Of a stretch of 64,000 nucleotides of DNA, positions 63,553-64,000 are shown piece by piece. The position numbers were made by a program, and so were the translations under genes. This stretch comes from Kordiimonadaceae bacterium. Lineage in GTDB: Bacteria > Pseudomonadota > Alphaproteobacteria > Sphingomonadales > Kordiimonadaceae. Location: contig JAEPQB010000004.1 of NCBI GenBank assembly GCA_017640725.1, positions 62,001 to 126,000 on the forward strand, written 5' to 3'. Below the pieces are notes generated by a model, which was not told where the DNA came from, did no database searches, and saw only the letters and a list, made by a program, of their open reading frames with translations. Position 1 is the stretch's first letter; the number at the start of each line of letters is the position of its first letter.

Positions 63553-64000
63553 TTACGCCGGTTTCCGGCCTAACCACTTACCAAGCTTGCCCAGGGCTGC
63601 TGTGTCGTCTTCTTTAAGACCATAGCGCACCAGAACAAGCAGTGCGACAATAAGCCCAACTATGGCCGCAATAAGGCCAGAAGGCGCTGGCAATCGCGGA
63701 CCAGCCTCCGCAAGGGCAATGAGTATGAGCGCAGAGATAAGCGAAATGGCAACCGGTTTCAAGAAGTCGCGGTTGTAAGGAAAGAGCTTAAACAGAAACC
63801 CGCTCTGGAAAAAAGCAAGGTAGGCCGTAATGTTCAGGCCCGTTGCTGCAGCAATTGCAGCACCTGTTACACCGTGCAGCGGGATCAGCGAAAAACCCAT
63901 CCAAATGAAGATTGAAAGGCCAATTAAACCATTAACGGGTGGCAAAAACCGGTGCCCGAGCATTTCGACGATCGACTGGGACGGTCCACTTGCGGCCTCG
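63553..64000 (-). CDS. Polysaccharide flippase (MATE/Wzx-like), 5' end cut by window
   Basis: Only the C-terminal 149 residues are inside the window; the frame is open to the right edge and includes EAASGPSQSIVEMLGHRF ahead of the first internal ATG at 63963. Four hydrophobic segments (for example NGLIGLSIFIWMGFSLI and GVTGAAIAAATGLNITAY) and the phrase GHRFLPPVNGLIG are typical of oligosaccharide flippases. It ends in a short charged tail (GKWLGRKPA). The full topology cannot be seen. Confidence 0.78.
   Translation of the reverse strand, partial: EAASGPSQSIVEMLGHRFLPPVNGLIGLSIFIWMGFSLIPLHGVTGAAIAAATGLNITAYLAFFQSGFLFKLFPYNRDFLKPVAISLISALILIALAEAGPRLPAPSGLIAAIVGLIVALLVLVRYGLKEDDTAALGKLGKWLGRKPA

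Noticed and set aside
1-64000. CRISPR arrays, insertion sequences, rRNA
   Set aside because: No regularly spaced repeats, transposase motifs or rRNA-like stretches were found on reading through.

Overview
The window looks like a chromosomal segment of a marine-type alphaproteobacterium. The evidence is the order recG / sdhE / mfd, the run sfsA-map-radC, DUF2336 and PAS_5 family proteins, a Caulobacter-like sigma-54 site in front of flgK-flgL, and a dense cluster of GANTC (CcrM-type) sites. An Oar-like TonB receptor and several acyl-CoA genes would suit Kordiimonadales or a relative, but that placement is inference. Base composition is near 50% G+C and nearly all DNA is coding.

Layout. 1-5406: a membrane-lipid modification cluster (DUF1365, cyclopropane-fatty-acyl synthase family, GPH/MFS transporter, DUF3833) converging on an SDR plus DUF6134-like pair. 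5721-19335: a LapG/BTLCP-type lipoprotein peptidase, three acyl-CoA dehydrogenases, a TIGR03032 protein, a giant FG-GAP/RTX secreted protein, then a thiolase / hydratase-dehydrogenase / SDR beta-oxidation operon. 19406-23771: a lipoprotein-sized MBL hydrolase and an Oar-like TonB receptor. 24096-30093: housekeeping (sfsA, map, radC, NUDIX, amidohydrolase, purB, PAS_5). 30090-33122: glycosyltransferase-like and sulfotransferase-like pair, a CinA-type protein and tRNA-Leu(UAA). 33123-35120: a small AT-rich islet between the tRNA 3' end and a 16-bp repeat of it. 35131-44586: S24 peptidase with a SOS-like box, EAL protein, flgK, flgL, flavin reductase, DUF2336 and a cytosolic histidine kinase. 44663-55834: NAD kinase, moaA, small flagellar-like protein, DsbA/FrnE-like protein, outer-membrane barrel, mfd, sdhE, recG and two poorly known genes. 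55913-64000: carboxyltransferase with a duplicated 3' end, a DEAD-box helicase, P1 peptidase, CdiI-like protein, GNAT protein, fatty-acid desaturase and a flippase cut by the window edge.

The most unusual segment is the roughly 2-kb islet at tRNA-Leu. It carries no integrase and holds three small genes; two encode membrane proteins that resemble phage abortive-infection (putAbiC) and superinfection-exclusion (SieB) proteins. It looks like a minimal tRNA-targeted defence islet. Other points are the GANTC cluster ahead of the DUF2336/kinase pair, the SOS-like box over the S24 ribosome binding site, the missing standard start codon for the conserved N terminus of RadC, and the duplicated carboxyltransferase tail whose differences are almost all synonymous.
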